Of a stretch of DNA of 64,000 nucleotides, positions 18,571-26,976 are shown piece after piece. A program made the translations under genes and the position numbers. This DNA comes from Pseudodonghicola xiamenensis DSM 18339 (GTDB lineage Bacteria > Pseudomonadota > Alphaproteobacteria > Rhodobacterales > Rhodobacteraceae): contig NZ_AUBS01000015.1 in NCBI RefSeq assembly GCF_000429365.1, forward strand, positions 1 through 64,000. The letters are read 5' to 3'. The notes below the pieces were generated by a model, which ran no database searches, was not told the DNA's origin, and saw only the letters and a program-made list of their open reading frames with translations. How positions within the stretch are numbered: the first letter of the stretch is position 1; every line of letters starts with the position of its first letter.

Positions 18571-19305
18571 ATGAAAGTCGACCCCAGCAAACCCACCGAT
18601 CTATCGGCGCAGATCGCTGCGGCGATCCGCGATGCCATCGTCAGCGGCGCGTTGATCGTCGACGAACGGCTACCGTCCGAGGCCGAGCTGGCCGATCAGT
18701 TCGACGTCTCGCGCCCCACCGTGCGTGAGGCGCTGAAACGGCTGGCGGCGCAATCGCTGATCCGCACCCAGCGCGGCGCCACTGGTGGCGCCTTCGTCAA
18801 CCGACTGTCCTTCGAGGACGCCTATGCGCAGCAGATCACCACCTCGACCCTGCTGCTGAGCATGAATGCGGTCAGCTTCGACACCGCCTGCGAGGCGCGC
18901 TTCGCGCTGGAACGTGCCTGCGCCCCTTTCGCGGCAGCGCGCCGCAGCGCCGATCACCTGGCCAGCATGCGGGCCGAGATCTTTCGCCAGGGCCAGCCCG
19001 GACTGACTGACGAGGCCTTTTGCGCCTCTGACGTGGCATTTCACCGGGCGCTGGTGGATGCGGCGGGCAACCCCGTGCTTTCCTATCACTTGTCGGGCGC
19101 CGTTGAGGCGATGCAACCGCTGATGAACATGATCACCTTCACCGCCCGGTCTCGCGGCGTCATCATGGCGCTGCACAGCCGCATCGCCGACGCACTGGAG
19201 ACGCATCAGGCCGATGCCGCCGAGGCGGCTTTGAGTGATCTGGAAAGCTACACCTGCCAGCTTGCCCGCGATGTGATGGAGCGTCGCGCACAAGGTCGCG
19301 ATTAA
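18571..19305 (+). CDS. GntR family regulator, FadR/FCD subfamily
   Basis: This 244-residue DNA-binding protein has a winged helix at residues about 10-75 (LPSEAELADQFDVSRPTVREAL) and a C-terminal all-helical FCD ligand-binding domain (about 95-230) with the metal-ligand pattern D...H...H (SDVAFHRALVDAAGNP, then ALHSRIADAL). FCD regulators usually sense a carboxylic acid or its CoA ester and release DNA. It diverges from acuI with the palindrome between them, so acryloyl- or propionyl-type metabolites are plausible ligands. The ATG lies close to the partial half-site, which suggests autoregulation. Confidence 0.9.
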   Translation: MKVDPSKPTDLSAQIAAAIRDAIVSGALIVDERLPSEAELADQFDVSRPTVREALKRLAAQSLIRTQRGATGGAFVNRLSFEDAYAQQITTSTLLLSMNAVSFDTACEARFALERACAPFAAARRSADHLASMRAEIFRQGQPGLTDEAFCASDVAFHRALVDAAGNPVLSYHLSGAVEAMQPLMNMITFTARSRGVIMALHSRIADALETHQADAAEAALSDLESYTCQLARDVMERRAQGRD

Positions 19306-19339
19306 CCGCGGCTTAACCTCGTGGCGCGACGCTGGGCGC

Positions 19340-19570
19340 ATGTTTCAGGACCGCTCCCTCCTGTCGCCCGAGATCTGGCTGCGCGCCCTGTTCGCCTCGA
19401 AGGCGGTGCAGCAGGGTCAGGTGGTCCGCCGCAAGCGGCGTGACATAGAGCGTCATGTCGGAATGGAGCGTTTTCTGGAGAAGCTCAAAAGCCGGGGATT
19501 CCGCGCCATCGAGAATCGCGATCAGGTGGTGATCTTCTGCAACCGCGCCCCGATCCGGCGGCTAATCTGA
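19340..19570 (+). CDS. Small conserved 76-residue protein (paralogue of the one at 24021)
   Basis: This is a basic, soluble 76-residue protein: LSPEIWLRALFASKA, VVRRKRRDIER, RGFRAIENRDQVVIFCN. It aligns along its whole length with the protein at 24021-24251, with about half the positions identical and the C-terminal RGFxAxENxxQxVIFCNxxPxR block strongly shared. It starts 34 bases after the GntR gene. No known domain is recognised. The short size, many arginines and the conserved cysteine near the end suggest a small nucleic-acid-associated or regulatory protein, but this is a guess. Confidence 0.75.
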   Translation: MFQDRSLLSPEIWLRALFASKAVQQGQVVRRKRRDIERHVGMERFLEKLKSRGFRAIENRDQVVIFCNRAPIRRLI

Positions 19571-19734
19571 TCCCTGATTGCCCAAGCGGAAACCTGAACC
19601 TCGCCTTGCCGTTGCCGCATCGCCGTTTTTCGCGCTGGAAAACGGATCGAAATCCGCATCGGATTTCGGCTGCCGATTCCCCCTTCAAATCGCCGCGCCC
19701 TGCCCCTATATTCATCTCGTCCCCTCGGGGACTA

Positions 19735-20035
19735 TGGACATAAACGCGCTCGTAATAAGCGGATCGGACCCGGGGGCGGTACCCGGCGGCTCCACCAAAT
19801 TACCCGTTGTTGGCGGGTCATGGGGCCGAAACAGGATCGACGAACGTCTAAAGGGGTTTTGCTTTGTCTCGGCGGTCTGCCACCGTTACCGGCGAAAACA
19901 GTACAATTGCCAACAACAATCGTGCTCCGATGGCTCTGGCTGCGTAAGCAGTTCGAACTATCGAAATCTAAGCCCTTGCGCCTAGCAGCGTAAGGCGGGG
20001 TTCGCAGGTACCTGGCAACAGAAACCTGCACTTTC
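19735..20035 (+). ncRNA. ssrA: Two-piece (permuted) tmRNA
   Basis: tmRNA rescues stalled ribosomes and adds a degradation tag. The gene is circularly permuted as in other Alphaproteobacteria: the acceptor piece comes first, with T-arm sequence and the 3' end CGGCTCCACCA (CCA at 19795-19797). A short excised hairpin loop follows, then the coding piece beginning GGGGCCG at 19822. GGGGCCG and CGGCTCC form the acceptor stem. The tag frame starts with resume codon GCC at 19909 and reads ANNNRAPMALAA, ending TAA at 19945-19947. The outer ends are estimated: a hairpin at 19719-19732 lies before the gene and a stem (GCAGGT...ACCTGC) near 20004-20031 close to its end. Confidence 0.93.
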
Positions 20036-20123
20036 CCCAGTTTCCTCCCAGTTCCATAAAAGTCGTTCAGTTTTTGTTGAGGGATTGGCGTAATGCTGCG
20101 ATCATAAAAGCTGGGAGTCGTCC

Positions 20124-20555
20124 ATGTCCAAGATTGAGATGTTTCGATGGTGGTGCGAGGAGGTTTGGCACAAGGGCAACCTCGAGGCGATCCACCAGAT
20201 GTTCGCCCCTGACGCTGTGACAAGCGGCGTCGTTCCCGAACTGCTAATGGGCCCCGACGATTTTTATGAACTGGTAAGCGTCCTGCGCAGCCATGTCGGC
20301 CCAATCACCCCTGAGATCCTGAAAACCGTCGAACAGGACGACTGGTTGGCGGTTATGATGCGCTTCAAGACATCGCGCGCAGACAATGGCGCCCCGATCG
20401 AAGTCTCTGGTCAGGTGATGTTGCGATACCAGGGCGACAAGATGGTCGAAGCTTACAACCACTTTGATTACCTTGCCTTTTTCGAACAGCTTGGGCTTGT
20501 TCCGCAGGATTCACTCAGCATCTTTCTGACCGGGCACAAACTCGACTGGGTGTGA
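20124..20555 (+). CDS. SnoaL/NTF2-like protein
   Basis: This 143-residue cytoplasmic protein has the layout of the NTF2/SnoaL-like cone fold: an N-terminal helix pair (FRWWCEEVWHKGNLEAIHQMFAPDAV), then strands with WLAVMMRFKTS, VSGQVMLRYQGDKMVEAYNHFD and a C-terminal helix. The pattern is that of polyketide-cyclase or ester-cyclase-like proteins, a group with very diverse roles that include binding or isomerising small molecules. It stands alone downstream of ssrA with its own start. No catalytic assignment is possible. Confidence 0.78.
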   Translation: MSKIEMFRWWCEEVWHKGNLEAIHQMFAPDAVTSGVVPELLMGPDDFYELVSVLRSHVGPITPEILKTVEQDDWLAVMMRFKTSRADNGAPIEVSGQVMLRYQGDKMVEAYNHFDYLAFFEQLGLVPQDSLSIFLTGHKLDWV

Positions 20556-20755
20556 GCCTCGAACCCACCGGCGGCCAGCCCTGACCGAGATGAAACAGCC
20601 GCGGCGGTCGCCGGTTGCCCCGGACTCTTCAAGATCGTCCCGAGCAGCGCCAGAAGCAGAACCACGGTCCGGTTAATCTTGCGGTCGATGTGTCTGAGGT
20701 CTTTCGTTTCTTTTCGAATCCCCTATGCTGAGCGCGCGACGGATGGAGTGCTGCA

Positions 20756-21241
20756 ATGGCGCGGAATATTGATTACGGAAACCTGATGCATCAGGCGATG
20801 CGCGGTCTGATCCGGACCGTTCTCAAGGATGTGCAGGCCCAGGGGCTGCCCGGGGCACATCATTTCTTCATCACATTCGACACCACCCACCCCGATGTCC
20901 GCATCGCTGATTGGCTGGCCGAACGCTATCCGCATGAGATGACCGTGGTGATGCAGCACTGGTACGAGAATCTCGAGGTCGGCGATGACGGGTTCTCGGT
21001 CACGCTGAATTTCGGCGACTCGCCCGAGCCGATCTACATCCCCTATGATGCGATCAAGACCTTCGTCGATCCGTCGGTGGAATTCGGCTTGCGCTTCGAA
21101 GCCGCCGAAGACGACGACGAGGACGACGAGCCGACCCCGCCCAAGGACAGCAGCCCCGATCAGGATGCCACGGACGAGACCGCCGAGACGCCCCGGCGCG
21201 CCGACGCCGATGTGGTGTCTCTGGACAGTTTCAGAAAATAA
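20756..21241 (+). CDS. sspB: SspB, ClpXP adaptor for ssrA-tagged proteins
   Basis: This 161-residue protein matches the alphaproteobacterial SspB family (IDYGNLMHQAMRGLIR, HHFFITFDT, PYDAIKTFVDPSVEFGL). The folded domain (about 1-120) binds the N-terminal part of ssrA tags. A long acidic linker (DDDEDDE..., about 121-150) leads to a short C-terminal tail, VVSLDSFRK, in the position of the ClpX-docking motif. It delivers tagged proteins to ClpXP. The ssrA gene lies only 0.7 kb upstream on the same strand, with the SnoaL-like gene between. Confidence 0.95.
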   Translation: MARNIDYGNLMHQAMRGLIRTVLKDVQAQGLPGAHHFFITFDTTHPDVRIADWLAERYPHEMTVVMQHWYENLEVGDDGFSVTLNFGDSPEPIYIPYDAIKTFVDPSVEFGLRFEAAEDDDEDDEPTPPKDSSPDQDATDETAETPRRADADVVSLDSFRK

Positions 21242-21361
21242 CGCCTGACAACATCACGCTTGGCCCGGCTGGGGCTAGAGCGTGATCGAGCCAGCAACCC
21301 CCGGTCGCGGTGCCGGTGATCTCTGTCGCGCCTGTGGTGCTGGCATCGTTCCCGGTTCAGG

Positions 21362-21928
21362 TCATTCCCGGTTCAGGAAAGTAGCCACCGAGCGATGCTT
21401 GTCGCCATTGCGCAGGTTGGTGAACTGCAACAACAGCCCGCCCTGCGTCAGCGTCCGGTCGAACTGCTGCAATTCATAACCGCCCTGCTCGTCGACAAAG
21501 AGCGAATAGACCGTCAGCGTCTGGTCATGAATCCGGCCCCAGACGAAGGGCTCTCCCTTCATCGGGTCAAGCTGGACCTCATGGCCGAAGACATTGCGCC
21601 GCATCGCCGCCGAATAGATCCCTTCCCGCTCCGAAGGCCTGAAGTCGATGGAATAGGATTTTTCCTTTAGCCGCCCATCCGGTTTGTGGGTGATCGAGGT
21701 CCATTGCACCGTGAACCCGTCATCCACGGCGCTGATGTTGACGTTCATGTCACGCCGAATACGCTCACCATCCGCGCCCAGAACATCGGCGGACCCGACA
21801 TAATCACCAACAAAAGGCATGATCGGATTAGGCTCTTCGGCGCGGACCATCACCGCGAAGACACAGGTCAGGCAAAACGCCAGAACCCCAGCCCAGACTG
21901 CCGGCATCCTTAGAGAGGTCATGCGCAT
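21362..21928 (-). CDS. Exported protein of unknown function
   Basis: This 188-residue protein has an N-terminal signal peptide (VWAGVLAFCLTCVFAVMVRAEE, cleavage near residue 31), so it is exported to the periplasm. The mature part is beta-rich with repeated aromatic strands (FVGDYVGSADV, FTVQWTSITH, YSIDFRPSER, LTVYSLFVDEQGGYELQQFDRTL), suggesting a lipocalin-like or other antiparallel barrel. It is convergent with sspB and starts with AAGGGGAACGAG before the ATG. I do not recognise a named family; it resembles hypothetical exported proteins of Rhodobacteraceae. Confidence 0.75.
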   Translation of the reverse strand: MRMTSLRMPAVWAGVLAFCLTCVFAVMVRAEEPNPIMPFVGDYVGSADVLGADGERIRRDMNVNISAVDDGFTVQWTSITHKPDGRLKEKSYSIDFRPSEREGIYSAAMRRNVFGHEVQLDPMKGEPFVWGRIHDQTLTVYSLFVDEQGGYELQQFDRTLTQGGLLLQFTNLRNGDKHRSVATFLNRE

Positions 21929-22140
21929 CTCGTTCCCCTTATGATTGCCTGCTTCCCCATCGCGATCACTCGCCGCTGGCGACGCTCACGCCACTGCGCC
22001 AACGCCCTGCGCGCAAATAACTCTACCCACAGTGGGCGTGCAGGAACAATCGTTGATATTGCCGCCCCGTGCAAATTTGCCTGTTCGATCGGCGCTGGCA
22101 CCCGCCTGCGGAAGAAATTATGCTGCGCGCAACTGGCCGA

Positions 22141-22168
22141 TTGAACCCCGGGCCCGCCGGGGCTAGAC
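22141..22168 (+). promoter_or_regulatory. Candidate sigma-70 promoter of fumC
   Basis: TTGAAC (22141-22146), 16 bases, then CTAGAC (22163-22168) about 45 bases before the fumC start. The spacer is a GC palindrome. Spacing and -35 are good; the -10 is weak but of a kind common in high-GC Rhodobacteraceae. Confidence 0.4.
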
Positions 22169-22214
22169 GGCATACAGCCGCATACAGACATTGCCTACGA
22201 GACGGAGTGCACAG

Positions 22215-23609
22215 ATGTCCCAAACCCGTACCGAAACCGACAGCTTCGGCCCGCTCGAAGTTCCTTCCGACAAATATTGGGGCGCGCAGACTCAGCGCTC
22301 GCTGATGAACTTTCCGATCGGCTGGGAAAAACAGCCCGTCGCCATCGTGCGCGCGCTCGGCGTGATCAAACAGGCCTGCGCCATGGCCAACAAGGCCAGC
22401 GGCAAGCTGGACGCGAAGATCGCCGATGCCGTCATCCAGGCGGCAAGCGAAGTGGTCGCCGGAAAGTTCGATGATAACTTCCCGCTGGTGGTCTGGCAGA
22501 CCGGGTCGGGCACCCAGTCGAACATGAACGCCAATGAGGTCATCGCCAACCGTGCGATCGAAATCCTGGGCGGCGTGATCGGCTCGAAAGACCCGGTGCA
22601 CCCCAACGATCACTGCAACATGGGCCAGTCGTCGAACGACACTTTCCCGACCGCGATGCATATCGCCACCGCCATGTCGGTGCGCGACGTGCTGCTGCCG
22701 GGTCTGGAAAAGCTGCTGGCCGGGCTTGAGGCCAAGTCGGAAGAGTTCAAGGACATCATCAAGATCGGCCGCACCCACACCCAGGACGCGACGCCGCTGA
22801 CCCTGGGTCAGGAATTCTCGGGCTATGCCCATCAGATCCGCCAGGGCATCGGTCGCATCAAGGCGGCACTGCCGGGCATCTACGAGCTGGCGCAGGGCGG
22901 CACCGCCGTGGGCACCGGGCTGAACACCAAGACAGGCTGGGGCGAAACCGTCGCCGCCAATATGGCCGAGATCACCGGCCTGCCCTTCGTCACCGCCCCC
23001 AACAAGTTCGAGGCGCTGGCCGCCCATGATGCCATGGTCTTCATGTCGGGCGCCATCGCCACCGTGGCCGGCTCCTGCTACAAGATCGCCAACGACATCC
23101 GCTTCCTGGGTTCTGGCCCGCGTTCGGGTCTGGGCGAGCTGATCCTGCCGGAGAACGAACCCGGTTCCTCGATCATGCCGGGCAAGGTCAACCCGACCCA
23201 GGCCGAGGCGATGACCCAGGTGGCCGCCCATATCATGGGCAACGATGCGGCGATGAAATTCGCCGGCAGCCAAGGGCATTTCGAACTGAACGTCTATAAC
23301 CCGATGATGGCTTACAACCTGCTGCAGTCGATCCAGCTTTTGGGCGATGTGGCCGACAGCTTCACCCTGCGGATGCTGAACGGCATCAAGGCCAACGAGC
23401 CGCGCATCGACAAGCTGATGAAGGAAAGCCTGATGCTGGTCACCGCGCTGGCCCCCACCATCGGCTATGACAATGCCACCAAGGTCGCCAAGACCGCGCA
23501 TAAGAACGGCACCACGCTGAAGGAAGAGGCGATCGCCCTCGGCTTCGTGGATGAGGCCACCTTCGACGCGGTGGTGCGTCCCGAAGAGATGATCGGTCCC
23601 AAGGACTGA
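22215..23609 (+). CDS. fumC: Fumarate hydratase class II
   Basis: This 464-residue iron-free enzyme of the citric acid cycle interconverts fumarate and malate as a homotetramer. It has the typical N-terminus [21 protein letters not shown], the segment [18 protein letters not shown], the active-site [20 protein letters not shown], and the fumarase/aspartase signature [14 protein letters not shown] at 22215 gives the usual class II length; an upstream ATG at 22191 would add eight unrelated residues. The stop overlaps the next start (TGATG), so fumC leads a small operon with three short genes. Confidence 0.97.
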   Translation: MSQTRTETDSFGPLEVPSDKYWGAQTQRSLMNFPIGWEKQPVAIVRALGVIKQACAMANKASGKLDAKIADAVIQAASEVVAGKFDDNFPLVVWQTGSGTQSNMNANEVIANRAIEILGGVIGSKDPVHPNDHCNMGQSSNDTFPTAMHIATAMSVRDVLLPGLEKLLAGLEAKSEEFKDIIKIGRTHTQDATPLTLGQEFSGYAHQIRQGIGRIKAALPGIYELAQGGTAVGTGLNTKTGWGETVAANMAEITGLPFVTAPNKFEALAAHDAMVFMSGAIATVAGSCYKIANDIRFLGSGPRSGLGELILPENEPGSSIMPGKVNPTQAEAMTQVAAHIMGNDAAMKFAGSQGHFELNVYNPMMAYNLLQSIQLLGDVADSFTLRMLNGIKANEPRIDKLMKESLMLVTALAPTIGYDNATKVAKTAHKNGTTLKEEAIALGFVDEATFDAVVRPEEMIGPKD

Positions 23610-23785
23610 TGGGCAAGCCGGTCAATCTGAACCGGTATCGCAAGGACAAGGCGCGGGCCGATCAAAAGGCCCGCGCCGACCAGAACGCCGTGAAATTCGG
23701 CCGCAGCAAGGCCGAGAAGACCCTGGAGCGCACCCGTGCCGAGAAAGCCGCGCGTGATCTCGATGGGCATGAGCGCGACGAATGA
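23609..23785 (+). CDS. DUF4169-type small basic protein
   Basis: This 58-residue protein starts on the ATG that overlaps the fumC stop. It reads [19 protein letters not shown] and continues with a highly charged Lys/Arg/Ala/Glu helix (FGRSKAEKTLERTRAEKAARDLDG), probably a single long amphipathic helix. This is the pattern of DUF4169 proteins, found beside fumC or small RHH genes in Alphaproteobacteria. The function is unknown; the charge suggests RNA or DNA contact. Its last four bases overlap the next start (ATGA), so the genes are translationally coupled. Confidence 0.85.
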   Translation: MGKPVNLNRYRKDKARADQKARADQNAVKFGRSKAEKTLERTRAEKAARDLDGHERDE

Positions 23786-23997
23786 GCCGACCGAAGAAAC
23801 GCTCCCTCACTCTGCGCGGGCACCGGACCAGTGTGTCGCTCGAAGATGAATTCTGGTCCGCCTTCCGCGAAATCGCCGCAGCAGAAAACCGCGCGATCAA
23901 CGATCTGGCCGCTGAAATCGACGCCGACCGGGGGATGGACACCGGGCTCGCCTCGGCCATTCGGTTGTTCGTGCTGCGCCGACTAAGGTCGCGTTAA
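23782..23997 (+). CDS. Ribbon-helix-helix domain protein
   Basis: This 71-residue protein begins with a basic strand, RSLTLRGHRTSVSLEDEFW, followed by two helices (AFREIAAAENRAINDLAAEID and TGLASAIRLFVLRRLRSR). That is the layout of the RHH_4-type ribbon-helix-helix fold, which binds DNA as a dimer through the N-terminal strand. It is coupled to the DUF4169 gene by an ATGA overlap. It may be a small transcription regulator or the DNA-binding half of an unknown complex; no toxin gene is adjacent. Confidence 0.85.
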   Translation: MSRPKKRSLTLRGHRTSVSLEDEFWSAFREIAAAENRAINDLAAEIDADRGMDTGLASAIRLFVLRRLRSR

Positions 23998-24020
23998 GCA
24001 AGACGGGCGATGCTGCTGGC

Positions 24021-24251
24021 ATGACCCAGCTTTCGCCCGGCCTCAGCCCAGAGAGATGGCTATACCAACTCTTCAGTTCCCGCGCCGCTTGCGAAGGCTG
24101 GGTGATCCGCCGTCAGACCCGCGACGTCGAGCGGCTGGTCCGTCGGACGCAGTTCGAGACGGAACTGGCCAGGCGCGGGTTCCATGCGGTGGAAAACGGC
24201 GGCCAGATCGTCATCTTCTGCAATCAAGAGCCGGTGCGCGTCATTCGCTGA
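24021..24251 (+). CDS. Small conserved 76-residue protein (paralogue of the one at 19340)
   Basis: This protein starts 23 bases after the RHH gene and is the fourth gene of the fumC run. It shares LSPExWLxxLF, RRxxRDxERxV and RGFxAxENxxQxVIFCN with the protein at 19340, at the same length of 76 residues. Two copies about 4.7 kb apart in otherwise single-copy core DNA suggest an old duplication of a small, possibly nucleic-acid-associated protein. No known domain is recognised and no function is claimed. Confidence 0.75.
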   Translation: MTQLSPGLSPERWLYQLFSSRAACEGWVIRRQTRDVERLVRRTQFETELARRGFHAVENGGQIVIFCNQEPVRVIR

Positions 24252-24280
24252 AGGCATATTTCCTCGAAGAAATTTGCCAG

Positions 24281-24296
24281 GAAAATTCGAATTTTC
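24281..24296. repeat. 16-bp perfect palindrome between convergent genes
   Basis: GAAAATTCGAATTTTC lies between the 3' ends of the small gene at 24251 and the P450 gene. It follows GCATATTTCCTCGAAGAAAT, which resembles a divergent copy of the dispersed element at 28185. It may act as a weak bidirectional terminator. Confidence 0.5.
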
Positions 24297-24302
24297 TTGG
24301 CC

Positions 24303-25670
24303 TTAATCCCGCCGGCTGATCTTCAGCCAAATGCCATCCTTCGCCCGCACCGTCAGATGCGCCACCGGCACCGGCTCACGCCCCTCCATCCGCTCGACTC
24401 GAAACCGTCGTAGCATCATCGACAGCAGCAGCGGCCCCTCGACCATGGCAAAGCCCGCGCCGGTGCAAACCCGGGGACCGGCTGAGAACGGAATATAGGC
24501 CTCGCGTTGACACTGCTTGCCGTTCTCGGTCTGCCACCGCGTCGGATCGAAACCATCGGGATTGTCCCAGAGCCGTTCATGGCGATGCAAATGCCAGGGG
24601 CTCAGCACCAGTTGCGAGCCCTTCGGCACATCGCGATCGCGGAACCGCTCGGGACCGCTCGCCTCGCGTACCATCATCGGCACCGGCGGATAGAGCCGCA
24701 GCGCCTCGCGGAACACATCGCGACTGAGGCGCAACCTCGAGACGGCGGCGAACTCAGGCTCAAGCCCTTTGGCCTCCTCGGCCAGCCGCTCCTGCCAGTC
24801 GGGGAACATCGCCATCAGATAGAGCGTCCAGGCCAGAGCGGAGGCGCTGGTCTCGTGCCCCGCCAGGAAGAAGATCGCCACCTGATCCACCATCTCCTCG
24901 GTTTCAAAACCCTCCCCAGTCACCGGGTCGCGGGTGGTCATGATCTTGGTCGCCAGATCGTCCGGCGCGGTGCCGGCTCCGATCTCTGCCATCCGCTCCG
25001 CCGTCAGCCGACGGATCAGGTCCCGAATGGTCCTGGCATTGGCTCGGGTCCCCTTGGGATAGACCCGCGGCACCCAACGCGGCAGCGGCACGAAGGCCGC
25101 GAGGTTCAGGATCGGCTGAGCGCGCTGATAGGCGCGGAACCGGGCAAAGACCTCTGCCGCGACCTCATGCTCGATGGGGATCGAGAACAGCGTGCGAAAG
25201 ATCACATCGGCGGCGGCATGGCTGGTCACCTCTTCCACCTCGATCGGCTTTCCATCGGCACGGTCCACCTGACGCTCCAGCCGCTCCACGGCGGCCTCTC
25301 CCGCCGCCCACATCGCCGGAAAGGTATCCTTCAGGCGGCCGCCCTCGAAGGCCGGGTCGATGATGCGGCGTTGGCGTTTCCAGACCGCGCCATTGGTCAG
25401 GAACACCGACTGGCCCAGAAGCGGCCTCAGCCCCTCGCCGATCCGCTCGGACTTGGGGAAATCGTCCGGCCGCTCCTTCAGCACGGTCTTCACCAGATCG
25501 GGCTGGTTCAGCAGGAAGGAGCGGAAGAAGGGCGTGCGAAACTCGGCCATCCAGGCCCGATAGAGCCGCGCCGGCTGGGCCGAGAGGATATCGGCCTTGA
25601 ACAACCGCAGATAACGCCAGAGCGTGACGCGATCGGGCCGCGACGGTGGTTTCGGCGGCAGCTCGGTCAT
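24303..25670 (-). CDS. Cytochrome P450
   Basis: This 455-residue soluble haem monooxygenase has all P450 hallmarks: the I-helix oxygen-activation motif AGHETSASALAW, the K-helix REALRLYPP (E-x-x-R), and the haem loop FSAGPRVCTG with the axial cysteine near residue 408. The N-terminus is proline-rich with no membrane anchor. The W-R-C pattern and overall length resemble CYP4/CYP102-like fatty-acid hydroxylases more than the short camphor-type P450s. Its start overlaps the stop of the upstream alpha/beta hydrolase gene (ATGA), so they form a pair. No redox partner gene is nearby. Confidence 0.95.
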   Translation of the reverse strand: MTELPPKPPSRPDRVTLWRYLRLFKADILSAQPARLYRAWMAEFRTPFFRSFLLNQPDLVKTVLKERPDDFPKSERIGEGLRPLLGQSVFLTNGAVWKRQRRIIDPAFEGGRLKDTFPAMWAAGEAAVERLERQVDRADGKPIEVEEVTSHAAADVIFRTLFSIPIEHEVAAEVFARFRAYQRAQPILNLAAFVPLPRWVPRVYPKGTRANARTIRDLIRRLTAERMAEIGAGTAPDDLATKIMTTRDPVTGEGFETEEMVDQVAIFFLAGHETSASALAWTLYLMAMFPDWQERLAEEAKGLEPEFAAVSRLRLSRDVFREALRLYPPVPMMVREASGPERFRDRDVPKGSQLVLSPWHLHRHERLWDNPDGFDPTRWQTENGKQCQREAYIPFSAGPRVCTGAGFAMVEGPLLLSMMLRRFRVERMEGREPVPVAHLTVRAKDGIWLKISRRD

Positions 25671-26905
25671 GGCGCGACGCTCGTGTATTTCGATACAGCC
25701 CGGTCGATAAGGGATTTCGACGGCACCCGGTCACGATAACGATCTGCGAGCGTCAAGGGCCCGGCGGTGATGCGGAAGTAATCGTAATCTCCCGGACGGT
25801 CGAAGGCGCAGAGATACTGGAAATGCAGCCGGAAGAAGCGCCAGCGCAGCGCCTTCCAGCGCGCGGGGCTCAGGGTTTGGGTAAAGGCGGCCGAGACGAC
25901 CAGCGGCCAGCGCTTATCGGCGGGCGAAACGCCGCTGACCCCCACCGGATCGCAGAGCGCGAAGGCGCAGCCGTCACCGGGGGCGGAGACATCGACCCAG
26001 GCCAGCTCCTTGCGCGCCGAAAGATAGGCCAGATCGGCGCGGAGCCGCCAGGCGTGCGGCAGGAAGGACACCATCGGCACCACCTGCCCCAGGCTCAGGA
26101 ACCCCAGCGCCGGCCCGGTCGCCGGCACCCGGCCCTGCCGGATCAGATCGGCCAGGATCGAGACGCCCAGATGCGCGCCAGACGAATGGCCGACCACCAG
26201 AACCTCATCGACATCGCTGTGCAGCGCCTCGGCGATGCGGGTGGCGAACTCCGCCATCCGTGCCTCGAGCTCGGGCGGGTTGGCGCCCCGGTGACGGGCC
26301 GAATAGGCGTAATCATGCATCAGGTAATAGGCGAAAAACTTGCCGTCCTTGCCCTTGAACCAGCGCAGAAGCGCAACGCCCAGGGCCGCGCCAAGCGCCG
26401 CGCCGATCCAGCCGCCGAAGGGGATCAGTGCTGCGCCGAAACGTGCCAGCCCCCAGACCAGCAGCACCGCCACCAGCGCCTGGCCCAGCAACATCCCCAC
26501 CGGGTAGAGCGCGGCGATCACCGGCCCCTTGCGCAGCCGCATCAACCGCCAGAGCGCGCCGCTGGCGATATAGGCCCAGGCGGTTTGCAGCAATTGCAGA
26601 TAGGTCGCGGCGATCGAATTCGACATGCTGTCACGCACGATATCCGACCAGACCATGACCTCGACCTCGGCGGCGACCTCGGCGCCGTCGATCCGGGCAT
26701 CGACATGCCAGCCGTAGGGGCCGCCGGAGGCCTTGGGTTTCAGCGTGATCTCATAGCCCGAGATCGCGGCCTGGGTGGCGCCTTCCTTGCGGTAGAGCTC
26801 GCGATAACGGCGGGGATGGATCGGGTCGTAGCCGGGAATATAGAACACCCGCCGCCGGTGCACCCGACGCCCTCCATGCCCCTGTTCGTCCTGTTCGCCG
26901 CGCAT
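25667..26905 (-). CDS. Membrane-associated alpha/beta hydrolase-like protein
   Basis: This 412-residue protein has an esterase/lipase-type nucleophile elbow, VVGHSSGAHLG, with the serine near residue 243, preceded by VFYIPGYDP, a typical oxyanion-side strand. Two strongly hydrophobic stretches (about 133-155 and 157-180) would anchor it in the membrane, with the hydrolase part after them. It is translationally coupled to the P450 gene, suggesting that it supplies or processes the P450 substrate, perhaps a lipid ester. The exact start is uncertain because the first 20 residues are low-complexity. Confidence 0.75.
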   Translation of the reverse strand: MRGEQDEQGHGGRRVHRRRVFYIPGYDPIHPRRYRELYRKEGATQAAISGYEITLKPKASGGPYGWHVDARIDGAEVAAEVEVMVWSDIVRDSMSNSIAATYLQLLQTAWAYIASGALWRLMRLRKGPVIAALYPVGMLLGQALVAVLLVWGLARFGAALIPFGGWIGAALGAALGVALLRWFKGKDGKFFAYYLMHDYAYSARHRGANPPELEARMAEFATRIAEALHSDVDEVLVVGHSSGAHLGVSILADLIRQGRVPATGPALGFLSLGQVVPMVSFLPHAWRLRADLAYLSARKELAWVDVSAPGDGCAFALCDPVGVSGVSPADKRWPLVVSAAFTQTLSPARWKALRWRFFRLHFQYLCAFDRPGDYDYFRITAGPLTLADRYRDRVPSKSLIDRAVSKYTSVAP

Positions 26906-26976
26906 GCCACCCTCGTCTGACTTCAGCAGAGGTTAACCGCGTTTTGGGGCAAGAGTAAGACCCGGCCGCGGCAGTC

